A DNA stretch of 64,000 nt from UBA2040 sp041751955 (GTDB taxonomy: Bacteria; Bacteroidota; Bacteroidia; Flavobacteriales_D; Crocinitomicaceae), in assembly GCA_041751955.1 (NCBI GenBank), contig JBGSIB010000059.1, positions 62,001 to 126,000 of the forward strand. The letters are read 5' to 3'. Under the pieces are notes generated by a model. That model had not been told where the DNA came from, did not search any database, and worked only from the letters and a program-made list of their open reading frames with translations. The translations under genes and the position numbers were made by a program. Of this stretch, positions 1 to 10,211 are shown piece after piece (positions within the stretch are counted from its first letter, which is position 1; each line of letters begins with the position of its first letter).

Positions 1-1
1 G

Positions 2-412
2 GAAAAGGTGAAAGAGGAACAAAAAGTCAAAGACATAAAATTGCAGTTCCAGTTGCTACGCGAGTTCATGGATAGCAATATTTCGGAGGATAAAAAGATT
101 GTATTCCGAGATAGCACAACGATATATTTTGTAAAAATAAAAGACATTTTACATTGTGAAGCCAGTGGTTCCAATACGACCTTTTTTCTTCAAGACGAAA
201 CCAAAATAACGGTCAGTAAACCTTTAAAAGAATTTGAAAATATGTTGGAGTCTGATCACTTTATTCGGACACATCATTCGCACCTCGTAAACATATCCCA
301 AATCAAACGTTTGGACAAAACAGATGGCGGAAGTGTCGTTTTATCGAATGGTGTTCACGTTCCAATTTCTCAACGAAAATGGGAACAGGTTTTGTTGTTG
401 TTAAATGTTTAA
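2..412 (+). CDS. LytTR-type response regulator, C-terminal part (cut by window edge)
   Basis: This is the end of a response regulator of the LytTR class, whose C-terminal domain binds DNA. The frame is open to the left edge, so the receiver domain lies outside the window. The visible part matches the LytTR half of the regulator at 3720-4463: both have the core I-Y-F-V-K-I-x-D-I, a C-E-x-S/D-G-S block, an R-T-H-x-S-x-L-V-N segment and end in P-x-S-Q-R-K-x-E-Q-V-L. A GTG at position 8 could be read as a start but would leave only the DNA-binding half, so a longer gene is more likely. It is probably one half of a duplicated LytS/LytTR pair whose sister copy follows the carbonic anhydrase gene. 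Confidence 0.85.
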   Translation, partial: EKVKEEQKVKDIKLQFQLLREFMDSNISEDKKIVFRDSTTIYFVKIKDILHCEASGSNTTFFLQDETKITVSKPLKEFENMLESDHFIRTHHSHLVNISQIKRLDKTDGGSVVLSNGVHVPISQRKWEQVLLLLNV

Positions 413-652
413 TTTGTTGAAATACAAATATTTAATCATTGTATTTGACACCTGTTTTGATGTGTTTTATTCTAGTTTTCACCTGAAACACTTATTAAGA
501 AAACCGAATCATTTATTCAATTTTATTGTGCAGTTAGAGAATTGGACAATCAGTGCCTGGGCATAAATATTCTTTTGAACTCACAAGTTTTTTTTATTCG
601 CAGTGAGAGTTCAACCAATTATTTCTTATTTTAACATACCTAAACAAGAAAT

Positions 653-1288
653 ATGTTAGAATACAATCAGATTTTCATCAACAATCAAAAATGGCTGGAA
701 GAAAAGAAGGCCACCGACGAAGAATTTTTTGAAAAATTGGCTCAAGGACAAGATCCTGACTTTTTGTTCATCGGTTGTAGTGATAGTCGTGCGACTGCCG
801 AAGACTTGATGGGCGCACAGCCGGGTGAAGTTTTCGTACATAGAAATATCGCCAATTTGGTCCCGAACAACGACGCTAGTTCAGCATCTGTAGTTGAATA
901 TGCTGTAGAGCATCTTGATGTTAAACATATTATAGTTTGCGGACATTATTTTTGTGGCGGAGTGAAAGCTGCCATGCAAGCACAAGATTTAGGTATTTTG
1001 AATCCATGGCTTCGCAATATTCGCGACGTTTATCGTTTACATAAAAATCATCTCAATAGCATTGAAAACGAAAACGAAAGATACAATCGTTTGGTAGAAT
1101 TAAACGTGCAAGAACAGTGCGTTAATTTGATTAAAATGGCAGTCGTGCAGCGACATTACGTTAAAAAAGGATATCCTGTCATTCACGGATGGATATTCGA
1201 TGTTTCTACAGGCAAATTGAAAGATTTAAAAATTGACTTTCCAAGCGTTTTGAAATCAATTCAGGAGATTTATAATTTGAATGCTTGA
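653..1288 (+). CDS. can: beta-class carbonic anhydrase
   Basis: The 211-residue product should interconvert CO2 and bicarbonate in the cytoplasm. The zinc site of beta carbonic anhydrases is visible: C42-x-D44-x-R46 in C-S-D-S-R, and H98-x2-C101 in G-H-Y-F-C-G-G. The length is normal for the family and the ATG start has no competitor. It stands alone between two LytTR regions, with 240 bp before it and 484 bp after it. Assignment to the family is firm; the gene symbol follows E. coli usage. Confidence 0.95.
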   Translation: MLEYNQIFINNQKWLEEKKATDEEFFEKLAQGQDPDFLFIGCSDSRATAEDLMGAQPGEVFVHRNIANLVPNNDASSASVVEYAVEHLDVKHIIVCGHYFCGGVKAAMQAQDLGILNPWLRNIRDVYRLHKNHLNSIENENERYNRLVELNVQEQCVNLIKMAVVQRHYVKKGYPVIHGWIFDVSTGKLKDLKIDFPSVLKSIQEIYNLNA

Positions 1289-1772
1289 TGAATAAAAACA
1301 ACTACTTGCTTGGTAAATTTTAATTAAAAATCAACTCTACTTTTAGGCTTATTGAAAAGATTAACTTCAAATATTGAAGATGAAATTATCTATGTCATTT
1401 CAAATTGGGAACAAAACCTATTCGTTTATTAATCTAACAGAAATTCAAGGGAATTTGCAAAATATTCAGATTTCGCAACATACAGATAGGAATTAAAGTC
1501 AAAATAAAATGCAGAAAAATCTTTTATTAACGAGTTAAAATTAGCTTAAAGGGACTTAGTTTTAAAGGTATTTTTCAAACAAATATATTGACAATAGTTG
1601 ATTGAACTGGATTTTATTAAAACATTGTTTTTCAGATAAATACACTTTATACTTTGACGTTTTTTCTTCGTGATTTCAAATGTCATAATTCGAAAATAGT
1701 TCTTTGTACTTCTTTTAAAAAAGAGAATATTAAAATGAACTGAATCAAAAAAATATTTGTAATGTTGAACTC
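1289..1772. other. 484-bp AT-rich intergenic region with no supported gene
   Basis: This stretch separates the carbonic anhydrase gene from the LytS-type kinase. The only reading frame I noticed starts at 1380 (ATG) and ends at 1496; its 38-residue product has no recognisable features, so I do not call it. The region just before 1773 is rich in A and T and presumably holds the kinase promoter, but I see no full TAnnTTTG element. It may contain decayed sequence. Confidence 0.4.
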
Positions 1773-3696
1773 ATGAAAAGAAAATTATCTCTCGTTTTTT
1801 TGCTTGTTTTTTTGTTAAATTTTCAAGGAAATGCATTTTCAATCGACAGTTTAAAGTTGAACAGTAATCGACTGAAGGATACCAACAAAGTAGACAATTA
1901 CATAAACATTGCGCGGTATTATTACACGGTTGATTTTAAGGCTGACTCACTTCTAAGGTATGCAAAATTGGCACTTCATCTTGCTGAAAAAATAAAAAAT
2001 GACAAGCGAATAATGTCAACGAACCGCATCATTGGCATTGCGTATGGCGAATTGCAACAAAAGGAAAATGCGCTGAAGTATTACAAAAAAGCTTTGTCGA
2101 TGGCGCAAAAAGCAAAAGATCAAGAAGAGATAAACAAATCCTATGACAATATCGCAACGCTTTATGGCAAATTCAATGATTTTGATAAGGCGCTAGAATA
2201 TTTTTTCATTTCGCTAAAAGGCAATGAAAAAGCCAAAAACTATGATGGAATAGCCAATTGCATAAGTAACATCAACGTCATTTTTTATTCGCAACGTCAA
2301 TTTGATAAAAATTTGGAATTTCAAAGAAAACAACTGAGGCTTATTCCGAATCTAAAAAAGGAAAACAACTGGAATATGGTTGCCGCTGTGTATGGAAATG
2401 CAGCTCAATATTACGTGGCTATTGGATTGGAAACTAAGAATCAAAACTTAATTGATTCGTCAGGTATTTTTGCCAAGAAGGTTTTGGAGCTGGTTTCAAA
2501 AGTTCAAATTCCACAACCAACTACGGATGCTTACTACGTTCTAGCTGTGGATGCAAATTTGAAAAAGGAATTCAAAAAAAGCGAAGAGTATTCTTATAAA
2601 GCCTTGCAATATAAGCAGTTTTCAAGAGAACAATCCATTCAGAAGGTTTACCAAAATTTGATTGACGTTCAGATTAATTCAGGAAATTTTGCGAAAGCCA
2701 AAGCTTATTTAGATACTTGCTATGCCTATCCATCAAGTCAACAAGTACAAATTCAAAACCAATTGCTGGAGCGCGAGGTACGAATTTATGATAGTTTAGG
2801 TGATTTTAAAAATGCATTTAAAAGTCAAGAGAAATTAATGGAAATTCAACAGCAACTTCGTGAAGGTGAAACGAATAAGACTATCAACGAATTGGAGACC
2901 AAATACCAAACGGAGATCAAAGACGCACAAATTTCTGAGTTGAATCAACAGAAAAAAATTGATCAGTTGCGCTTAGAGAAACGGCGCTCTCAACTTTTGT
3001 GGCTCATCGGTTCTTTCGCGCTAGTGGCTATGATTACTTTTGTAATTGTTAGACAAAGAGCAGTTGCCAACCGCTTAAAAATGATGGAATCCGAACAAAG
3101 ATTAAACCGTGCCCGAATAAATCCTCATTTCTTTTTCAACGCACTTACTTCCATTCAAGGCTTGGCGGAAGAAGAAGAATATTCCGAAAAAGTACCGAAC
3201 CTCCTAGCCAAGTTTTCAAAAATCATGCGTTTCTCCTTGGAAAGCACTTTTGAAGATTTGGTCAATTTAAACGCAGAAAAGCAGTTTGTCGAAAAATTAT
3301 TTGACAATTCAAAAAACTCGTTATATCGACAAATTTGATTTTGAATTGAGTATTTCCGCTGATTTGGATCCCGAAAAAGTAAAAATCCCTAGTATGTTGC
3401 TTCAGCCCTTTATTGAAAATGCCATTGAACATGGTTTTAAAAACTTAGGTAGAAAGGGTGAAATCAAGATAGAATTCACCAAAGAATATGATGAATTACA
3501 TGTTATTTTGAGGGACAATGGTGTTGGTTTTAGGCCTGATGAAAATCATAAAACATATCCATCTCGAGCCACTCAAATCATACAAGAACGAATTGCCTTG
3601 ATGAATGAAAAAATGAAAACAGATGCAAGGTTCTCGTTAATTTCTATAGATTCGCAGGGCACGGAAGTTAGTTTGTATCTTCCAATTCTAGTTTAA
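1773..3696 (+). pseudogene. LytS-type TPR sensor histidine kinase, interrupted by a +1 frameshift
   Basis: The gene would encode a secretion signal, tetratricopeptide repeats (roughly residues 45-390), a coiled coil, one membrane helix near residue 410, then the His_kinase/HATPase module of LytS-type kinases. The phospho-acceptor region N-P-H-F-F-F-N is near residue 450 and the ATP-binding motif D-N-G-V-G-F follows later. The first frame stops at 3338; the rest continues in the next frame from about 3295 to the stop at 3696. Homology crosses over at an A5 run (3292-3296): skipping one A turns the text into V-E-N-Y-L-T-I-Q-K, as expected for the family. Either the gene is broken, the read has a homopolymer error, or a programmed +1 shift occurs. 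It is followed by its likely partner regulator. Confidence 0.8.
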
Positions 3697-3719
3697 GTCA
3701 TCTCGTAAATTCAGGTAAA

Positions 3720-4463
3720 ATTAAAGCGTTAGTCATTGATAATGAAGACAATATAAGGGCTTCTTTGGTGAGAAAACTACGGCGTTTTGACACCTTCATT
3801 GATGAAATCCATGAGGCTAATGGTGTAGAAGCTGGTATTGAGGCCATCCATCAATTCCATCCAGATGTAGTTTTTTTGGATGTGGAAATGGACGATGGAA
3901 CTGGTTTTGAACTGATTCAGAAATTGGAAATTGTCTCATTCCAGCTGGTTTTTGTAACCGCTTATGACAAATATGCCATGGAAGCTTTTAAGCAAAATGC
4001 AATTGATTTTTTGCTCAAACCAGTCGACACGGATGATTTGTTGGTCACCTTACAAAAAGTAGCAAAGGCTATTCAAGGCAACCAAATTGCGCAACAATTG
4101 GAATCTTTGAAACGCACAATGATTGAGCTTAATCCGCACAATCAGCGTATTGTGCTCAAGGATATAAAATCGATTTATTTCGTAAAAATAAATGATATAA
4201 TTTATTGTGAATCAGATGGTTCGTACACAACTTTTCATTTAGAAGATAAGAAGAAAATCACGGTAAGTCGCATACTGAAAGAGTATGAAACACTATTGGA
4301 ACCACTTGGTTTTTTAAGAACACACAATTCGTTTTTGGTGAATTTGTCCAGAATTGAAAGATTAGACAAAACCAATTCCATTTCTCTAGTTTTAGACAAT
4401 GGCAATGAGGTTCCTGTATCGCAACGGAAATTGGAACAGGTGCTCAAAATCTTGAGTAGATAA
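3720..4463 (+). CDS. LytTR-family response regulator with non-canonical start
   Basis: A receiver domain (about residues 1-120) is followed by a LytTR DNA-binding domain (about 140-245). The acidic pocket reads I-D-N-E-D rather than I-D-D-E, the phospho-acceptor D54 lies in V-F-L-D-V-E-M-D, and K lies in L-L-K-P-V-D. The receiver's first strand (K-A-L-V-I-D) begins at 3723, but the frame has no ATG, GTG or TTG between its upstream stop at 3669 and the TTG at 3765, which would delete that strand. I therefore place the start at the ATT of 3720, where the family has its methionine. It starts 23 bp after the end of the kinase gene. A mutated start codon, an ATT start or translational coupling are all possible. 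Confidence 0.75.
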   Translation: MKALVIDNEDNIRASLVRKLRRFDTFIDEIHEANGVEAGIEAIHQFHPDVVFLDVEMDDGTGFELIQKLEIVSFQLVFVTAYDKYAMEAFKQNAIDFLLKPVDTDDLLVTLQKVAKAIQGNQIAQQLESLKRTMIELNPHNQRIVLKDIKSIYFVKINDIIYCESDGSYTTFHLEDKKKITVSRILKEYETLLEPLGFLRTHNSFLVNLSRIERLDKTNSISLVLDNGNEVPVSQRKLEQVLKILSR

Positions 4464-4584
4464 CCTCTTTTTTTGCGAAAATTTACCCATTCATATCATG
4501 TATCGGTCGATAATTATCATCTATCAATCTTTACTTTTTTCTTCCTGTTCTTGGCCTTAGTTTCGTAAGGTAATTTTTAAACCA

Positions 4585-5697
4585 ATGACAGTGAAACTTA
4601 CTTTTTTCCTTTTCGCTATTTGTTTCTTAACAACAAATAGATTCATGGCACAGGACCCAAACTATAGCGGTCCAGCAAAGATGTACGTGAACAATTATTT
4701 CAAAGATGCTGTTCAGGCCAAAAAGTTGATTGAATCGAAATCGTACATCGGTGCCCAAACAAAAATCACTTACATGGAAAAATCCGTGGCTACAATCAAA
4801 ACAAAAGATCCGAAATATGACACCAATTCCATGGAAACGGAAATTGCAGAATTGAAAGTGCAATTGGAAGCTGGAGAGAAAAACGAAGAAAAAAGGTTGG
4901 AAGATAATCGTGCAGCTCAATGGTCGGAATTGGATTTGCGAAACACGATGGATTATTTGTTCAAAAACGCCAATTTTCAGGTGGGTACCTTTGAAGATGA
5001 TATTGAAGAAGCAAAGAAAACGCTGGCAGAATACAAAGAAAAAACAGATTTTGTGCTCGAAAAAACACAAACGCCAGATCCTGAGTATATTCGATATATC
5101 GAAAGAGCAGCCTACGGACTTGATCAACACATTGCTGATTGGAAAAACTTATTGGCGGATATCAGTACGACAGACCATTTTCAAGGTGCTTTTTACGAAA
5201 TGCGTCTACACCAAGCGCATTGGGATGCAGCCAAAAGAATTTATCCTTCCGAAAAATCATTTGCTAGTTGCTATGACAAAATTACCACTTATATCAATGA
5301 AGTGGGGAGTATGGACAAAGTAGCCCAGATAGCTACAGATAATGACAAAGATAAAATTGCGAATAGAAAGATGGAGGCACCAGTGGCGAAAGATGCCACT
5401 TTTGAAAAATCATTTACAGATTTATTCAACGCCAAGTTTCAGTCAAAATATGGAGTAGTTTTAAAATGTGTTTTGCTCCAGGAAAACTGGACCACAGAGA
5501 GAAATCAACTAACAAGTGTGGTGACGGGACGAAACCGTGCCGCTCAAATTGCCTACAAAGGAGCTGATGGAAAATGCTATTTGTTGTCCAACGTCGTTTA
5601 TCTCTATGAAGAGTATGTTGGAGGACAATTTATCAACAGAGTGCTAGTTTATAATGGTCTTGGGGGTTCTGAGATGTTGTGTGAGAATGTGAAGTAA
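4585..5697 (+). CDS. secreted protein of unknown function
   Basis: I do not recognise this 370-residue protein. It begins with a clear signal peptide (hydrophobic stretch to about residue 20, ending F-M-A-Q, so cleavage near A22). Residues 30-170 are charged and probably helical, with K/E-rich stretches; the last 100 residues look like a small mixed alpha/beta fold. It is on the same strand as the regulator before it, 121 bp downstream, and converges with the lipoprotein gene at 5709. Periplasmic or surface location is likely; no function is suggested by the context. Confidence 0.8.
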   Translation: MTVKLTFFLFAICFLTTNRFMAQDPNYSGPAKMYVNNYFKDAVQAKKLIESKSYIGAQTKITYMEKSVATIKTKDPKYDTNSMETEIAELKVQLEAGEKNEEKRLEDNRAAQWSELDLRNTMDYLFKNANFQVGTFEDDIEEAKKTLAEYKEKTDFVLEKTQTPDPEYIRYIERAAYGLDQHIADWKNLLADISTTDHFQGAFYEMRLHQAHWDAAKRIYPSEKSFASCYDKITTYINEVGSMDKVAQIATDNDKDKIANRKMEAPVAKDATFEKSFTDLFNAKFQSKYGVVLKCVLLQENWTTERNQLTSVVTGRNRAAQIAYKGADGKCYLLSNVVYLYEEYVGGQFINRVLVYNGLGGSEMLCENVK

Positions 5698-5708
5698 TCG
5701 TTTTTAGA

Positions 5709-6569
5709 TTAATAAGGTATAGTTCTATTGTCAATGAGTTCCGAGAAATAAACATTAAACAAGTGCGCTACATCTGTTTTAGCGTGCTTTTTCACTTCGA
5801 CTTCCATTAAGTCAAAAAGTTCTTTTCGAAACAATCCAGTTTCTGAATCGAAAGCAGGGGAGTTGTCGGTACCATAGCAGAGTAATTCCATGTATCGGTC
5901 TGCGGTTTCCATGATTTCATCGTCAAAAGCCTGACAGTTTTTATGATGTGTCATGAGCCTCCAATCTACCGTTCGGCGAACTAATTCTTTATCTGTCAGT
6001 AGAATACCACCATCATCACAGCATTTCTGATCGATTTCATTGGTGTTCAATTTCCAGTAAGCAAGCATTTCACCGTTTAAAACAGGAAGAAAAGATTTTA
6101 GTACGTCTTCATCCATTTCCAAATAAGGGTCTCCCTCAGTTGCCTCAACTTTGAATCCAGAAGATTTAATTCGTTCGGCTACTTCTTTTTCTTTGGGATT
6201 TAGCGATTTAGTGTTGGAGTTGACCAATTTATCCAGTACGTAAATTTCCTTATTGCTTTGTAAAGCTTTCTCAATTTGATCTGAGTACTTTGAAAAACTG
6301 ATTAAAAACTTTTTTAGTTCTTTTCCGGCTACTTTTGGGTTGGTCTTTATCAATTCAGAAATAGAATCGCGCATTTTAGGAATGTAGTTCCAAACAGTTC
6401 GTAATTCGCTTGTTGATGCTTCAGGTTCTATTATTTCATCATCGTTTTGAAAACTTTCTACCAAGGTGTCAGCATTTTTAGCGACTGTTTTGTCTTTCAG
6501 ATCACTATTGCCTGAACAAGACAAAAGAAACAAGCTCGCGATAAACGACATTCGTATTTTGTATTTCAT
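5709..6569 (-). CDS. lipoprotein of unknown function
   Basis: The 286-residue product starts with a lipoprotein signal: a short basic n-region, a hydrophobic core and the lipobox L-L-S-C at residues 15-18, followed by a G-N-S-D tail. The mature part is acidic and mostly helical, with a C-C-D-D pair near residue 183. I recognise no domain. The ATG at 6569 is the first in frame. It lies 15 bp downstream of the DUF1761 gene and may share its transcript. Confidence 0.8.
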   Translation of the reverse strand: MKYKIRMSFIASLFLLSCSGNSDLKDKTVAKNADTLVESFQNDDEIIEPEASTSELRTVWNYIPKMRDSISELIKTNPKVAGKELKKFLISFSKYSDQIEKALQSNKEIYVLDKLVNSNTKSLNPKEKEVAERIKSSGFKVEATEGDPYLEMDEDVLKSFLPVLNGEMLAYWKLNTNEIDQKCCDDGGILLTDKELVRRTVDWRLMTHHKNCQAFDDEIMETADRYMELLCYGTDNSPAFDSETGLFRKELFDLMEVEVKKHAKTDVAHLFNVYFSELIDNRTIPY

Positions 6570-6584
6570 AGATAGAGGTATTGT

Positions 6585-7034
6585 TTACCGAACAAAAACT
6601 ATAATCATTGCTACTAAAATTAGTGAAGTCAGATGGTATCCAGTATTGATAGCAAATAATTTAAAAGAACGTCCTTCCCAAAACATGGTGCCCGCATCGA
6701 CGGGTAAAAAGAATCCCAACCAAGTGAACATCGCTGCCATAAATCCACTTTGGGCTATGCTCATTTCTTCCATTCCAGGAACAAAATCCCAAGCCGCAAT
6801 ATTATGAGAAAATACGTAGGCCATGAATATATTTCCGATGAGCATAACCACCATGCCATACATCATGGTTTTCATTTTTGCTTTCTTTTCCTTTTCGTCT
6901 CCCCAATCTTGATTCATGCCTATTTCTTTGGCCCAAACTTTTCCAAAAAGTGGTGTATACCATAAGAATCCAAGTACAAAATGTGCAACTGCCGCTATTC
7001 CAATGGCGAGCATGCTTATGTTTAAATCTTCCAT
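6585..7034 (-). CDS. DUF1761 family membrane protein
   Basis: This 149-residue integral membrane protein has about four hydrophobic segments and the conserved DUF1761 start: an A-x-x-x-F-x-x-G-F-x-W-Y-T-x-L-F-G-x-x-W pattern in the first 35 residues, then a charged loop with E-K-K-A-K-M before the second helix. The function of DUF1761 proteins is not known. It is followed by the lipoprotein gene at 5709-6569 on the same strand. Confidence 0.85.
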   Translation of the reverse strand: MEDLNISMLAIGIAAVAHFVLGFLWYTPLFGKVWAKEIGMNQDWGDEKEKKAKMKTMMYGMVVMLIGNIFMAYVFSHNIAAWDFVPGMEEMSIAQSGFMAAMFTWLGFFLPVDAGTMFWEGRSFKLFAINTGYHLTSLILVAMIIVFVR

Positions 7035-7088
7035 ATCTATTTCATTTATAATCGAATAAATATAGTTTTTTTTGAATAATTCAGTTCA

Positions 7089-8933
7089 TTATTCTTCTCT
7101 AGATTTCCACCGTTTAGGTAGAAGCAATATGATAAGAATTCCAGCCAATGCTGTGAACCAAATTGTTGACCCTTCAACTAACCAACCATTGAGAATATGA
7201 TATTTCTTTGGATAATATCCGCAATCTCGAAAAGTCTCAAAAACAAAGAAGTGATGTATCCAGCTAAAAAGTACCCCCAAAATAAATGGAGCAGAGACCA
7301 AAGCCATACTATAACTTATGTTCAAAATCTTCTTCGACACTTTTTTATTCATTAAAAACCAAAGATTCAGAATCTGAACAATTAAAAACAAAATGAAAAT
7401 CATAAATAAGGCGTGCGTTGGTTTCGTGTTACTCAAAGATGCAAGAATGACACCATAGAGTATGAAAAGCACTCCCCAAACAGGTAATGAGATGATAAAA
7501 GAAATCGGTTTTACTATTTCAAAGAATAGAAAAACACACGCTATTGACAAAGTGAAATATAAATAGAAAATCCACTCTGTATTTGCTACAGTTGCTTCTT
7601 CTGCATGCAGATAATTTCTAAAAACGTTCGTTAAATCATTTAACTCATAATATTGATATCCGGGTGTATGTAGCTTTTCTGACTGCGGGTCGAAACCTTT
7701 TAAACTCTCGTAAACGGATCGATCTATGGCTTCAGGATAGAAGTTTGTATATTTAGTTTTGTTGTTATAACTGTCGACAAAATTAAAATATTCATTGAAA
7801 TCATTGGTCAACCAAACTGCAGTGATATATTGTGGACTAATGTTTCCAGGGATTTTATATCTCGTTAGAACATCGTTAAATTGTTCTAAAAGCTGAATAA
7901 GTTTTTCACCATCTTTGTTTTTAGTCAAACGCTTAATTTCTTTGCTGTAAGCTTGAGCAAAATACTTTTTTGGAAAATTATCTGTCTGATTGATCATGAA
8001 ATCTTCCATATTCAAAGAATAGAGCAAGTCTTTTCGACGAGCTCTTTCCATTTCCTTGATTTCCTTAAACTTGCCTATTGCTTTGATGATTTCCGGGTCT
8101 AAATATTCTGAATCATCAATTATCATTTTCGAATAATTCTCGATGTGCACTAGGTTTAGTTGGTCTGTAGAATCAAATACATAAAACTTGTCAATTACTT
8201 TTTTTTGAGAACAGGAATCAATTCGTATTATTTTTGTGCTGAAAAATTGATACTTCCGCCCATCAATTATTGATGTGTTTGAATCGTCAATTTTATATCT
8301 CGTATATGGTTTTTCGATAGTATATTTTTTTTCATCAACAGGGACATCTTTTTGGAGATACAAGGAATTTGCACTATAATCCCAGTCACGGTTGTTCTCA
8401 TCAAACTCTGTCCTTTCTAGCGGAAAAGGTTCAGGATAGGCCTTTTCTTCAATTTTATAGTCATTATGATTGCTTAATAAAAATGCACTCGCGATATTTA
8501 TTACGGCAGCATCTTTTTTTAATTGGTCAAGGGAAAGCAGGGACATTGTTTTTGCTCTTGCTCCTGAATTATGCGCAACTGGAGCCGCAACCAATAGGAA
8601 GAAAGGAACAAATAATAAGCCCAGCATTTTATGGAAATAAAATCTTTTGAGCGGATAAAAAGATTTGAAAGCATTGTTTTTGTAAAAGAAAATCGCCCAA
8701 AGTGCCACAATAATAATGACCATTCCTATATGGTAATAAACAAACTGAGAAGAACCGTACAGGAAATTGAAGTTGTTTACTCGTAAGTCTGTCAAATCTG
8801 TACTGAGATAACCCGCCAAAAAGGAAACCAACCAAACTAACAAACCAACAAAGGTCAGCTGAATTGCCCGCGTATGCCAAAGCAAGGGATAATTCTCTAA
8901 TAAATAGGTGTTGAATTTTTGAAGTAATTTCAT
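7089..8933 (-). CDS. polytopic membrane protein paired with an ABC ATPase
   Basis: The product (614 residues from the ATG at 8933) has three hydrophobic segments in its first 125 residues, a large non-membrane domain (about 140-450) and six or more segments near the C-terminus. This split layout resembles ABC-2-type membrane components with a periplasmic domain, but no motif proves it. An upstream TTG at 8957 overlaps the ATPase gene by 8 bp; I prefer the ATG because it gives an amphipathic start M-K-L-L-Q-K-F. The gene directly follows the ATPase at 8950-10095, so it is probably the permease half of the same exporter-like complex. The substrate is unknown. Confidence 0.75.
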   Translation of the reverse strand: MKLLQKFNTYLLENYPLLWHTRAIQLTFVGLLVWLVSFLAGYLSTDLTDLRVNNFNFLYGSSQFVYYHIGMVIIIVALWAIFFYKNNAFKSFYPLKRFYFHKMLGLLFVPFFLLVAAPVAHNSGARAKTMSLLSLDQLKKDAAVINIASAFLLSNHNDYKIEEKAYPEPFPLERTEFDENNRDWDYSANSLYLQKDVPVDEKKYTIEKPYTRYKIDDSNTSIIDGRKYQFFSTKIIRIDSCSQKKVIDKFYVFDSTDQLNLVHIENYSKMIIDDSEYLDPEIIKAIGKFKEIKEMERARRKDLLYSLNMEDFMINQTDNFPKKYFAQAYSKEIKRLTKNKDGEKLIQLLEQFNDVLTRYKIPGNISPQYITAVWLTNDFNEYFNFVDSYNNKTKYTNFYPEAIDRSVYESLKGFDPQSEKLHTPGYQYYELNDLTNVFRNYLHAEEATVANTEWIFYLYFTLSIACVFLFFEIVKPISFIISLPVWGVLFILYGVILASLSNTKPTHALFMIFILFLIVQILNLWFLMNKKVSKKILNISYSMALVSAPFILGVLFSWIHHFFVFETFRDCGYYPKKYHILNGWLVEGSTIWFTALAGILIILLLPKRWKSREE

Positions 8934-8949
8934 GTTGAAGAAGTAATGG

Positions 8950-10095
8950 TTAGACAAACAAACGACGACTAGAGTGGGTAATGTCTCGGAAGTATTTGAT
9001 TGTTATATTGTTGTCTATTAAAAGTTTAAGTATTTTGTTCAAGGCGCTGTTTTCAGCCACTCGGATAACGAACATACCTCCATTGAAGTCGATTTGAAGT
9101 GAATCGAAGCCTGAAAGCATTTTGATCAATGCATCCTTTTGGTAATCGATGTCCAATTCAATGACAGTCAACTCTTCTGATTGCTCCTCATTAGCCGTAG
9201 CAAGATGAGTAGGTGCACCATTTTTCAAAAACAACAGTTTATCTGATACTTTTTCAACTTCAAACAACTGTTGCGAACTCAATACTATTCCTAGTGGATG
9301 AGCTAAACTTTGAGACATGTTTTTCAAATCTTCAAGTATCAATTGTTGCGCAAGAACATCCAGGTTGGCCAAAGGCTCATCCAACAATAAAATACTCGGT
9401 TTGCGCAGGAAAGTACGCGCCAATTCAAAGCGCATTTTGTAGCCTGAAGATAGCTGACTCCATTGATGATTTCGATAATTCCATAAGCCAAATCGAATGA
9501 TGTACATCATGACCAATAATTCATTTTCTTCTCCTTTGGTTCCGTAATGACTAGCAGCGTATTTCAGGTTGCTTTTCAAAGAACCATACCATTTTGGCGT
9601 TCTTTGTGGCAAGTAAGTGAGACGTGTTCGTAAAGAATATTTGTCGTTGGTATCGAGTTCACCATAATTAATAACGCCTCTGTCATAGGACAAATCTTGA
9701 CATAACAATCGAAGCAAGGTCGTTTTTCCATTTCCATTTTCACCCACCAAACCCCAAATATCACCTTGATGAATGATCATATCAATTTCACCCAATTTAA
9801 AACGACCCCCAGAAAACTCTTTCTGAACACCGAAAGCTTCTAGCAAAGGTTTTGAGGAAGTCTTAGCAGCTTCCGAAATTTCAAGTTGACCCAATAATTC
9901 GAGAGATTTTTGAGTGAATTCCTCCGAACTTCTTTCTGCTGATTCTTTCCAGTCCGTAAAAGCGATACACTGACGATAGTTTTCCAATTTTTGGGTATCT
10001 AAGACGCAGTCAATCAATTTTCTGAAGCCCAAGTGATGATCACCGTTTTTTATCAAGGAAGCAACATCTGCTTTTTTTGTTTCAAATGAAATCAT
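8950..10095 (-). CDS. ABC transporter ATP-binding protein with unusual N-terminal extension
   Basis: The nucleotide-binding domain spans about residues 85-300: Walker A G118-E-N-G-N-G-K-T-T126, Q-loop Q164, a degenerate signature L-S-S-G-Y-K at 215-220 and Walker B I-L-L-L-D-E-P near 235-241. Two departures are notable. The switch histidine is a glutamine (V-L-S-S-Q-Q near 275), and the protein carries about 80 extra residues at the N-terminus plus about 80 at the C-terminus. It likely powers the membrane protein encoded next. The gene is divergent from the sulfide:quinone oxidoreductase gene, sharing a 185-bp intergenic region. Confidence 0.85.
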   Translation of the reverse strand: MISFETKKADVASLIKNGDHHLGFRKLIDCVLDTQKLENYRQCIAFTDWKESAERSSEEFTQKSLELLGQLEISEAAKTSSKPLLEAFGVQKEFSGGRFKLGEIDMIIHQGDIWGLVGENGNGKTTLLRLLCQDLSYDRGVINYGELDTNDKYSLRTRLTYLPQRTPKWYGSLKSNLKYAASHYGTKGEENELLVMMYIIRFGLWNYRNHQWSQLSSGYKMRFELARTFLRKPSILLLDEPLANLDVLAQQLILEDLKNMSQSLAHPLGIVLSSQQLFEVEKVSDKLLFLKNGAPTHLATANEEQSEELTVIELDIDYQKDALIKMLSGFDSLQIDFNGGMFVIRVAENSALNKILKLLIDNNITIKYFRDITHSSRRLFV

Positions 10096-10211
10096 AAGTT
10101 ATTTTCAATTAGATGCTTTAAATGTAAGCAAACGATTAGAATTTTCATTTATTCGTTCGTTCACAATATTTGGCAAAAGGAAGAGATTACCTTGGACTCA
10201 AAGCCGTTTAT

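Noticed and set aside
1380..1496. 38-residue plus-strand frame in the gap after carbonic anhydrase
   Set aside because: No motif, no coupling to a neighbour and AT-rich surroundings; not enough to call a gene.
4627..5130. 167-residue minus-strand reading frame
   Set aside because: It is fully inside the secreted protein gene 4585-5697, has no family match and a C/F/H-rich composition typical of a shadow frame.
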